64,000 nucleotides of DNA from NCBI GenBank assembly GCA_030041045.1, contig JASHOQ010000122.1:1-64000 (forward strand). Reading direction: 5' to 3'. The position numbers were made by a program, and so were the translations under genes. Below, one piece after another: positions 42,922-49,865 of the stretch (its first letter is position 1; each line of letters opens with the position of its first letter). The notes under the pieces were generated by a model. That model saw nothing but the letters and a program-made list of their open reading frames with translations. It had not been told where the DNA came from and did no database searches. The DNA comes from Acidobacteriaceae bacterium (lineage in GTDB: Bacteria > Acidobacteriota > Terriglobia > Terriglobales > Acidobacteriaceae).

Positions 42922-43852
42922 GCCTCTCCACTTGCTGCAGCGCCTGGTGCATAGCCCGCGCCTGCGCTGGGCGCACGATCTCGAGCTCTGGGTGGAGCTT
43001 TTCGCCGCCTCGAATCTCGCCATCCTTGCCGGCGACATTTACATCGCCCACTCGGTCAACCAGTTCCGCCGGGCAGCCGAGCTCATTCCCCTCTGGTTCT
43101 CGCTGGGCGCGGCACTCCTTCTTTTTCCCTGCATCGCTCTGCGCTGGATCCTCGGCCGGCGCGCGCCCTTGCGCATTGCCGGTTTTGCCGTGGGCTGGCT
43201 GGCCGTCCTTACCGGCCTCGCCGGCGTTCTCTATCACCTCGAGAGCAGCTTCTTCCTCGAGCGCACCCTCAAGAGTCTTACCTACGCGGCGCCGTTCGCG
43301 GCCCCGCTCGCCTACACCGGCCTGGGCTTTCTTCTGCTCATGAATCGCATGACCGGGGTGGGATCGGAGGAGTGGGCGCGCTGGGTTCTGCTGCTCGCTC
43401 TCGGCGGCTTCTTCGGGAACTTCGTCCTTTCGCTCACGGACCACGCAGAGAACGGCTTCTTCTTGTCTACGGAGTGGATCCCGGTCGTATCCTCGGCCTG
43501 CGCCACCGGTTTTCTCCTCGTCCCTTTTCTTGTCCCCGTCACCCGCCGTTTTCTTGACGCCTGCTGCGCAGTATTGCTTCTGCAGGCCGGCGTGGGCGTG
43601 CTCGGCTTCTGGTTCCATCTGCGCGCCAACCTCCTCGAGCCCGGACACAATCTCTTCGACAAGGCCGTCAATGGCGCGCCTCCATTCGCGCCTCTGCTCT
43701 TTCCCAACCTGGTTGCGCTGGCGTGGATCGGCCTGTGGGCGCTCACGCCGCATTTGCCTGAGCCCGGCGATGGACGGTTCCAATGGCGATCATGCGTCGG
43801 CGCAGCCTACTCCTGGGCCCATCCCGCCGGCGAATCCGTCTCGCCCCGCTGA
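42908..43852 (+). CDS. Polytopic membrane protein, partner of the octaheme cytochrome
   Basis: This 314-residue protein has about eight to nine predicted membrane helices (for example ELIPLWFSLGAALLLFPCIA and IAGFAVGWLAVLTGLAGVLY). Membrane-embedded His and Arg residues occur, but no heme-binding CxxCH is present. GGAGGGAGC immediately precedes the ATG at 42908, inside the cytochrome gene. The 14-bp overlap argues for translational coupling and a common complex, perhaps linking the periplasmic octaheme protein to the quinone pool. It does not look like NapC/NrfH or a known cytochrome b. The family is not recognised. Confidence 0.75.
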   Translation: MAVNKPLHLLQRLVHSPRLRWAHDLELWVELFAASNLAILAGDIYIAHSVNQFRRAAELIPLWFSLGAALLLFPCIALRWILGRRAPLRIAGFAVGWLAVLTGLAGVLYHLESSFFLERTLKSLTYAAPFAAPLAYTGLGFLLLMNRMTGVGSEEWARWVLLLALGGFFGNFVLSLTDHAENGFFLSTEWIPVVSSACATGFLLVPFLVPVTRRFLDACCAVLLLQAGVGVLGFWFHLRANLLEPGHNLFDKAVNGAPPFAPLLFPNLVALAWIGLWALTPHLPEPGDGRFQWRSCVGAAYSWAHPAGESVSPR

Positions 43853-43987
43853 CCGCGGCCCGCTCTGCGTTCGCCGGAATATTCGGTCGATTCTCCATGG
43901 CCCACAAACCGGAACGAGCCTCGTCAAGAGGCGCTATCATCTTCATGCGCAAGAGTTGCCTCGCGCGGGAAGCAAGTTCGCGCCGCA

Positions 43988-44060
43988 AACGCCGCTGTCA
44001 TCCTGAGCGAAGGGAGTCCGCCGTGGCGGACGACCGATGTCGAAGGACCGGCAGTCGCCT
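43988..44060. repeat. Hybrid dispersed repeat, family G ends with family A centre
   Basis: The ends match family G (CTGTCATCCTGAGCGA and GTCGAAGGACCGG). The centre is the GTCCGCCGTGGCGGAC palindrome of family A instead of the usual GGGGCCCC stem. This suggests the central hairpins are exchangeable modules. It lies upstream of the GH105 gene. Confidence 0.65.
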
Positions 44061-44109
44061 TGAACCAGTTTCTAGTTCGACCGCTCCAATTCAAATTCGA
44101 GGGATGTAT

Positions 44110-45186
44110 ATGCAGGCTCGACGCGTGCTCGTCGCTTTGGGATTTCTCCTTCCGGCATTCGCCGTTGCCCAGCCCGACTACTTCACCAACTTCCCTCCGG
44201 GCGATTCGCCGCAGGAGATCGGCAAGCGCGTAGCCGAGCATTTCGTTACCAGCCCGCACCAGCACAGCCCCGGAACTATCTTCTATGGCGAAGTCGGCAC
44301 CTGGTACGGCGCGCTTACCTTTGCCGACCTCACCCACGACACCCCTCTGCGTGATGAACTGATCAAGCGTTTCGACCCCCTCATGCCCGGCGGCGCCGAG
44401 GCCGCTCTCGTTCCCATGCGCGACCACGTCGACGACTCCATCTTCGGCGTCGTGCCGCTGCAGATTTACATGGCCACGAAAGACAAAAAATATTTGGACT
44501 ACGGCCTTACCTTCGCCGATCGCCAGTGGCAGGACCCGCTGCCCGACGGCCTCTCCCACGAGACGCGCTACTGGATCGACGACATGTATATGTTGACTAT
44601 CCTTGAGCTCGAGGCCTTCCGCGCCACTGGCGACAAGAAGTATCTCGACCGCGACGTCAACGAGATGGTGGCTTATCTCGACAAGCTGCAGCAGCCCAAC
44701 GGCCTCTTCTACCACGCGCCCGACGTGCCCTTCTTCTGGGGCCGCGGCGATGGCTGGGTGGCCGCGGGTATGGCCGAAATGCTCTCGAGCCTGCCCGCCG
44801 ATCATCCCCAGCGTGCGCGCATCCTCGCGGGCTACCGGCTCATGATGGCCGCGCTCCTCAAATACCAGGCCGAAGACGGCATGTGGCGCCAGTTGATTGA
44901 CCACCCCGAAGCGTGGGAGGAATCCTCAAGCTCGGGCATGTTCACCTTCGCGCTCATCACCGGCGTCAAAAACGGCTGGCTCGATGCGGCCACTTACGGC
45001 CCCGCCGCGCGCCGCGCCTGGATCGCGGTCACCGGCTTCATCGATCAGAACGCTGACGTCACCAACGTCTGCGAGGGCACCAACAAGCAGAACAGCCTGG
45101 AGTACTATCTCGACCGCCATCGCAAGACCGGCGACTTCCACGCCCAGGAGACGATTCTGTGGGCGGCCTCGGCGCTGTTGCGGTAA
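44110..45186 (+). CDS. Secreted GH105 unsaturated uronyl hydrolase (YteR/RhiN-like)
   Basis: This 358-residue protein has a signal peptide (ARRVLVALGFLLPAFAVAQ). The (alpha/alpha)6-barrel carries the family pattern: DHVDDSIFGVVPLQIYMAT, RYWIDDMYM with the probable catalytic Asp pair, FFWGRGDGWVAAGMAEML and SSSSGMFTFAL. GH105 and GH88 enzymes hydrate unsaturated galacturonyl or glucuronyl ends left by lyases, yielding 5-keto-4-deoxyuronate, so the enzyme belongs to pectin, rhamnogalacturonan or ulvan-type catabolism. GAGGG lies 6 bases before the ATG at 44110, preferred over the ATG at 44104. Length is normal. Confidence 0.88.
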   Translation: MQARRVLVALGFLLPAFAVAQPDYFTNFPPGDSPQEIGKRVAEHFVTSPHQHSPGTIFYGEVGTWYGALTFADLTHDTPLRDELIKRFDPLMPGGAEAALVPMRDHVDDSIFGVVPLQIYMATKDKKYLDYGLTFADRQWQDPLPDGLSHETRYWIDDMYMLTILELEAFRATGDKKYLDRDVNEMVAYLDKLQQPNGLFYHAPDVPFFWGRGDGWVAAGMAEMLSSLPADHPQRARILAGYRLMMAALLKYQAEDGMWRQLIDHPEAWEESSSSGMFTFALITGVKNGWLDAATYGPAARRAWIAVTGFIDQNADVTNVCEGTNKQNSLEYYLDRHRKTGDFHAQETILWAASALLR

Positions 45187-45208
45187 CAAGTGGGCGAGCG
45201 AGCGAGCC

Positions 45209-45370
45209 GGGTGCCCCCGGTCCCTCGCTTTTGGGGACCGGGGAGAGCTGGGCGCCCCATCCATTGCGCGCACTTTGCGAAATGGGTGGGAGACCACGCC
45301 CGCTCATCACGGTAAAACCGCGATGAACGGGGTACAGCTACGATGGCGGGATGACCGGACCACCTGCCCA
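45209..45370. repeat. Repeat cluster: family D hairpin, family C hairpin and family I block copy 1
   Basis: In order: a D hairpin (GTGCCCCCGGTCCC...GGGACCGGGGAGA, 45209-45245), a C hairpin (GCGCCCCATCCATTGCGCGC...CGAAATGGGTGGGA, 45249-45292) and an about 77-bp block I (CCACGCCCGCTCATCACGG onward, 45294-45370). Block I recurs at 46254-46330 in front of the next orphan gene. Confidence 0.7.
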
Positions 45371-45439
45371 CCCGCCAGGTGTTCTGGAGTAAATGTCCGT
45401 GCGGACAATGATGTAAGCCACCGTGCTGGGAGGATGATT

Positions 45440-46081
45440 ATGTTTGGCGCTTCGCATCGAGCAGCTGCGTTTTGTCTGTTGGCTTTAATCGCACCAGTCA
45501 GTCATGCGCAATCCCCTTTTCTTATTGACACTGTTCCTGTCTCAACTTCCCGATTTGAGATGCTTCCACAAGCCGTCAGGCGGACATGCAAGAAAGCGTT
45601 TGGATATCAGCCCGGTACGCTTAGGGTGTATGCGCACGTCAGCAGTAAGGACTATGAGTACTACGCCGTTCTTGACGAAAGTATGAAAGAAGATGAGTCC
45701 TATAGTGGATCGGTATTGGAAATCCACACAAGCACGTGCAGGGTGATGGATTTGGATGGTTTGTTAGGAACATGCGTTCCTGGAAATGGTTACCATGGAG
45801 CATCGCCTGAAGTTAGACTGCTCGGAGCTAACGGACCTTTCGAAGGAGAGCTTCCAAACCGAGTATGGGTATTCAGATCCGTAGGAGAGGAAAATCTTTT
45901 CAGAGAATTTGTTAGGGACGCGATCCGACGCGATGCCGTAGCGCACGGAGGAGATAAGCCCTTCAGATCTCAAGCCTGCAAACCCGGCGGCGATGCCGTA
46001 TTGCAGAATGCGAGCTATCCTGTCGTTCTGCAAGAGTTCAAAGCATATTGTGCCTCTGCGCCTGCCGGCCCGAAGCCATAA
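45440..46081 (+). CDS. Secreted hypothetical protein, orphan
   Basis: This 213-residue protein has a signal peptide (residues 1-22, ending VSHAQ). The mature part contains five Cys residues and a His/Tyr-rich stretch (VSSKDYEYYAVLDES), with no recognised domain. Its GC content and codon use are clearly lower than the neighbouring enzymes, which hints at transfer or weak constraint. GGGAGG lies 6 bases before the ATG at 45440; the longer frame is rejected. It follows block I of the repeat cluster, as does the next gene. Confidence 0.65.
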   Translation: MFGASHRAAAFCLLALIAPVSHAQSPFLIDTVPVSTSRFEMLPQAVRRTCKKAFGYQPGTLRVYAHVSSKDYEYYAVLDESMKEDESYSGSVLEIHTSTCRVMDLDGLLGTCVPGNGYHGASPEVRLLGANGPFEGELPNRVWVFRSVGEENLFREFVRDAIRRDAVAHGGDKPFRSQACKPGGDAVLQNASYPVVLQEFKAYCASAPAGPKP

Positions 46082-46128
46082 CGCCGGGTGACCCGGGGCT
46101 CAGAGATGAGAATCAAGCACAAATTGAG

Positions 46129-46330
46129 GGTGCCCCAGGTCTCGCTTTTGAGACCTGGGAGAGGCGGGTGGCCCGGGCCTCCGGGACCCTCGTCCGACTC
46201 CACTCTCGGGTGTCCCATGTCTCAAATGTGAGACACGGGAAAATAGTAAACCTACCACGCCCGCTCACCACGGTAAAACTGTGATGAACGGGGCGCAGCG
46301 ACGATGGCGCGATGACCTGGCCACCTGCCG
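46129..46330. repeat. Two family D hairpins and family I block copy 2
   Basis: D hairpins lie at 46129-46162 (GTGCCCCAGGTCTCG...GAGACCTGGGA) and 46208-46241 (GTGTCCCATGTCTCA...GAGACACGGGA). Block I copy 2 is at 46254-46330 and matches 45294-45370 over most of its length, ending just before the ribosome binding site of the next gene. Confidence 0.7.
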
Positions 46331-46343
46331 AGAAGGAAATAAG

Positions 46344-46979
46344 ATGGAAGCATCGCGAGTTGCGTGGTTGCTCTTTATAAGTGCACTGGTAGTATCTGCG
46401 CAAGATGGTTGGCGTGCTGTCCCCGCTGTTCCCTTGGGCCCGAACGATGTGAACTTGGTGGGAGTAACCGGCGAGGCCGCTGCAAGTCGCGGGGCAAAGA
46501 ACGCAAAGTCGCGCATTGTTATCTCTGCGTCTCCAAAATGGGGAACAGCGGAAATAGGCATATGGATACAAGGGATTTCTGGAATGATTGGCGAAAAGGA
46601 GTTATGGCCATACCAAGGACCTGATCTGGGACGGGCAGCAAAGAACCCGCGCATGATCGAGATTAAACTGATTACTTCCGCAGGCGAGTTGAATATAAAC
46701 TCGCCTATGGGCGTGGCTTCAGGCGGCAACTATCCCAAGGGAGCAGTTCCTGCGGACGACGACGTTCTGTGCCCTAATCTACGCGACGACGAGCTGAGAC
46801 GCCTTCTGGAGCGAATGAATGCAGGATTCGATTATGGAGTTGTGACCATTGGTCAAGGCGTCTTTTCGCCTCCCGTTGTGGTGAGATTTGACGGCAACGG
46901 CATCAACGGAAAATTGAGGAACGTATTGGATTTGATTACTCATCCAAGGCCGATCGTCCCACATCTCCCAAGTAAGTAA
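46344..46979 (+). CDS. Secreted hypothetical protein, orphan
   Basis: This 211-residue protein has a signal peptide (residues 1-20, RVAWLLFISALVVSA). The mature chain contains strand-like segments (SRIVISASPKWGTAEIGIWI) and no known motif. Its GC content is low compared with flanking core genes. AAGGA precedes the ATG at 46344. It is unrelated in sequence to the preceding orphan but shares the same 77-bp upstream block. The function is unknown. Confidence 0.62.
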   Translation: MEASRVAWLLFISALVVSAQDGWRAVPAVPLGPNDVNLVGVTGEAAASRGAKNAKSRIVISASPKWGTAEIGIWIQGISGMIGEKELWPYQGPDLGRAAKNPRMIEIKLITSAGELNINSPMGVASGGNYPKGAVPADDDVLCPNLRDDELRRLLERMNAGFDYGVVTIGQGVFSPPVVVRFDGNGINGKLRNVLDLITHPRPIVPHLPSK

Positions 46980-47028
46980 TGAACCTTTGGATTCTGAGAC
47001 CAGGGAGAGCAACACACTCCCCTTAGCC

Positions 47029-47064
47029 GGGTGCCCCTGGTCTCGACTTTGAGACCAGGGATAC
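47029..47064. repeat. Family D hairpin
   Basis: GTGCCCCTGGTCTCG...GAGACCAGGGATA forms a 12-bp stem. It is followed at 47087-47117 by a family H octamer tract (CCAACTCGCTAACTCGCTG) touching the rlpA stop codon. There is no T-run, so terminator function is not assumed. Confidence 0.65.
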
Positions 47065-47115
47065 CACCGCACCCTCCCTCGCACGAACCGCCAACTCGCT
47101 AACTCGCTGCCTCTC

Positions 47116-47994
47116 TCAATCCAGCCGCGTCAGATACGCCTCCCCCTCGCTCGGCTGCACGTGCCGCGCAATGTACTCTGCCATCGCGCGGTCGTCGCCC
47201 TCGGGACGAATGCGCACCCAGTAGCTGTCTTCGCCGGCGAATTCGATCACATTCGAATCGGCATAGGTCCGCAGGAGCTGCTCTTTCAGCTTCAGCGCCT
47301 CGCGCTCGGAGTGAAACGCCCCGATCTGCACGCACCACCTACCCCCGGAATTGATCGACTTCGGCGTCTCGTAGACATCGATGCGCACCTCGGCCAGTCC
47401 CGCGCGATACACGCCCGTGGCCTTCGCCGACGCCATCGACATATCGAGAATCCGCCCTTCCACAAACGGCCCGCGGTCGGTGATGCGCATCGCCGCTGAC
47501 TGGCCGGTCTCGAGGTTCGTAGCCACAATCACCGCGCCCATGGGCAGCGTCCGATGCGCCGCCGTCATGGCATCGTCGTCAAAAACCTGGCCGCTGGCTG
47601 TCCGCCGTCCTTTGTAGGGCGCCGTGTACCAGGTGGCGTAGCCCGTCTGCGTCAGGATGGGGCGATGCGTGGCGATGTAATCGAGGTCTTCCGCCGTCAC
47701 TCCGCCCGGCGGCGCCGGCGTAGGCGGAATGCGCACCGCCGGCCCAGATGCGGAGGTCGAAGGCTCGGGCGCTTCCGCCGGTGGAACAACCACCTGCTGT
47801 TGCTGAGGAGGCGGCGGCAGCGCCTGCGGCGGAGGCGCCTGCGCAACCGGCTGGCGATGGCTGCAGCCGCTTGCCCCGATGAGAACCGCGGCGAGCCCGG
47901 CCAGCGCCGCGCAGGTTCCGGCAAATCTCCGCGTGAATCCCCGCGCGCTCCCGCGGCGCCCATCGGCAGGCTCAGACTGTCCCTCGCGGCTCAA
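47116..47994 (-). CDS. rlpA: RlpA-like lipoprotein, septal ring lytic transglycosylase
   Basis: This 292-residue lipoprotein has an export segment with lipobox (LIGASGC, lipidated Cys about residue 44), then a Pro/Gln-rich linker. A double-psi beta-barrel domain follows (TGYATWYTAPYKGRRTASGQVFD, broken by turns, through ITDRGPFVEGRILDMS), then a C-terminal SPOR-type domain (WCVQIGAFHSEREALKLKEQL). Family members cut denuded peptidoglycan glycans at the septum or bind them. The RGP motif with its catalytic-type Asp is present. Translation probably starts at TTG (47992-47994), which overlaps the stop of the upstream small gene as TTGA, suggesting coupling. Confidence 0.87.
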   Translation of the reverse strand: MSREGQSEPADGRRGSARGFTRRFAGTCAALAGLAAVLIGASGCSHRQPVAQAPPPQALPPPPQQQQVVVPPAEAPEPSTSASGPAVRIPPTPAPPGGVTAEDLDYIATHRPILTQTGYATWYTAPYKGRRTASGQVFDDDAMTAAHRTLPMGAVIVATNLETGQSAAMRITDRGPFVEGRILDMSMASAKATGVYRAGLAEVRIDVYETPKSINSGGRWCVQIGAFHSEREALKLKEQLLRTYADSNVIEFAGEDSYWVRIRPEGDDRAMAEYIARHVQPSEGEAYLTRLD

Positions 47995-48257
47995 CGGCCC
48001 GGATCTCCTGGTCGACCCTTTTGTCCGCTTGACGCCCCGCTTGCGCGCGCGTCCATCCGGTCGGCCAGATTCTTGAGCGTTTCGGCCGCCTTGCGCATCG
48101 CGGAGATCGACTCGCGCCGCACTTCCGGAATCACGGCTTCATTCACGTAGGCCACGGCGTGCCGCAGCTCCATCTCAATCAATTCGATCGCCTCATCCAG
48201 GCGCCGTCCCACGCCTCCAGGCCCGGGCCCTGATCCAGGCGGCGGATAGGTGCTCAT
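47991..48257 (-). CDS. Small hypothetical protein upstream of rlpA
   Basis: This 88-residue protein has a Pro/Gly-rich N-terminus (STYPPPGSGPGPGGVG), a central amphipathic helical region (LDEAIELIEMELRHAVAYVN...) that may form a coiled coil, and a disordered C-terminus. AGGTGA precedes the ATG at 48257. Its stop overlaps the rlpA start by four bases, so the two are translationally coupled and may work together at the envelope. No domain is recognised. The 339-bp gap upstream (48258-48596) shows nothing I can support. Confidence 0.65.
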   Translation of the reverse strand: MSTYPPPGSGPGPGGVGRRLDEAIELIEMELRHAVAYVNEAVIPEVRRESISAMRKAAETLKNLADRMDARASGASSGQKGRPGDPGR

Positions 48258-48596
48258 CACCAGTCACCTGTTCTCAAAAACTTGCTCTCAGTCTGCGTTC
48301 GCGCTCGCCCGAGCGTCAATGCCGCCGGAGCGAGGGGTGCCCGAAACGGCAATAGCGTTCCCTTCTCCGGCCGGTTCGCGTTCCTCTTCGGCCCTGCTCG
48401 CGCAGTTCCACATTCTTAGACCCCGTCGGCTCCGCGCCAGTTGCTTCGCAGGCGTACCCCGTCAACCCTTGAGGCACCCACAGAGCAATCCTGCATTCGC
48501 CCTAACTGACGTTTTTCTTGAAATCTGCGTCACAACCTCGGGGGTGTAAGCTCTGCTCAGAAGGCCGCTCCCAGCCAGCAAGCGAGGTCCCGGCAT

Positions 48597-49580
48597 TTGC
48601 CCCCACCGTTTCCATCGCCTCCATCGCCTATTGAATTGCGCCCTCACCACTCGCGCCTTTGGCGAGCCCTGGCTCAGCGGAAAGCCGTGGCGTTCTGGCT
48701 GGCAATGCTGGTTTCTCTCGTGGCTGCAGCCTGCACCGGGCAAACGCCGCAGATCGCGTCGCCGCAGCCCGTGCCGGAGGCGCCCGCGCCGCAGCCGGTC
48801 GCTCCGGCCACGCCGCAAGCCCTCAACCCATGCGATTTGAAAAACGCGGCAGGCAGCATGGCCGCTACCGCGGCTGCGCGCGCGGCCGCGGTGGCGCCAG
48901 CAGGATCGGCGGACATTCCTAATCCCAGCGTGGTCAACGCCGTCCTTTGCGTGCCCCATCTGCCCGTGATCAACTGGTACGCCCGCTTCCTCAACGGTCC
49001 TCAGGTCAAGCCCCTCACGCCGCTGGAAAAAGCGCATCTCGCCGGGCGCAACCTGGTCGATCCCTTCAATATCATGACCATCTTCGGTGAAGCCGCCATC
49101 TCCGTCGCCGCCAACTCCCATTCCGTCTATGGGCCCGGCTTCTACGGCTGGAGCAAGTACTCCGGCGTGAGCTTCACGCAGGACCTGAACGGCGAGTTTT
49201 TCGGCACCTTTCTTATTCCATCGATCGCCCACCAGGACCCGCACTACCATCGCGAGCCCGCCGCCGGCATCAAGCGCCGCATCTTCCACTGCATCGTCCA
49301 GATCGCCTGGACCCAGGGCGACAACGGCAACGGCATGGTCAACTACGCCGACCTCGTCGGCTTTGCCTTGGAGGATGGGGTCAACGATCTCTATGTCCCC
49401 GCGCAGCAGACCAACATCCGCGCCAGCGCCGAGCGCTACGGCATCGCGCTCGGCACCGCGCCCATCGACAACTTCATCACCGAGTTCCTGCCCGACATTG
49501 CCAACCACATCCACATCCGCGTGGTGCTGGTGCAGCGCATCATCAACCAGGTGGCGCGAACTGACTCGACCGCGCCGTGA
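48597..49580 (+). CDS. Exported hypothetical protein
   Basis: This about 327-residue protein has an N-terminal hydrophobic export segment (about residues 31-46, FWLAMLVSLVAAAC), a Pro/Ala-rich linker and a soluble domain with conserved-looking blocks (VDPFNIMTIFGEAAISVA, IPSIAHQDPHYHREP). No known family is recognised. The start appears to be TTG at 48597 with GAGG 9 bases upstream; a later ATG within the hydrophobic segment would remove most of the signal. It precedes the Tes-like radical SAM gene by 285 bp on the same strand, but co-transcription is not shown. Confidence 0.65.
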   Translation: MPPPFPSPPSPIELRPHHSRLWRALAQRKAVAFWLAMLVSLVAAACTGQTPQIASPQPVPEAPAPQPVAPATPQALNPCDLKNAAGSMAATAAARAAAVAPAGSADIPNPSVVNAVLCVPHLPVINWYARFLNGPQVKPLTPLEKAHLAGRNLVDPFNIMTIFGEAAISVAANSHSVYGPGFYGWSKYSGVSFTQDLNGEFFGTFLIPSIAHQDPHYHREPAAGIKRRIFHCIVQIAWTQGDNGNGMVNYADLVGFALEDGVNDLYVPAQQTNIRASAERYGIALGTAPIDNFITEFLPDIANHIHIRVVLVQRIINQVARTDSTAP

Positions 49581-49865
49581 GTTGCCCTCCCGTCGGCCCG
49601 GCCGGCGCCCCCAATCTTCGTTTTCACATCCTAAAACCCGGCCCACCATCGAGTTACGTTCCGCTGGCAACCCCTCTTCCGCGTCGCCGTTCGCGGCGTC
49701 GTAATCGCCGTTTAATCATTGAATCCGCCATTCACTGCATCGCTATTGGGTTGCCCCGGAAACGGCATTTAGGCTGGCAATGATTTTTGAGCGCGCGCAT
49801 TTCCCCGCACCGTTTAGCCGGAACTCAGCTTCTGCCCGAGCATCTATTTCCACATGGAGGAGAGA

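Noticed and set aside
48250..48549. 99-residue plus-strand frame in the gap before 48597
   Set aside because: There is no ribosome binding site, the composition is that of a shadow frame, and it overlaps the start region of the coupled small gene on the other strand.
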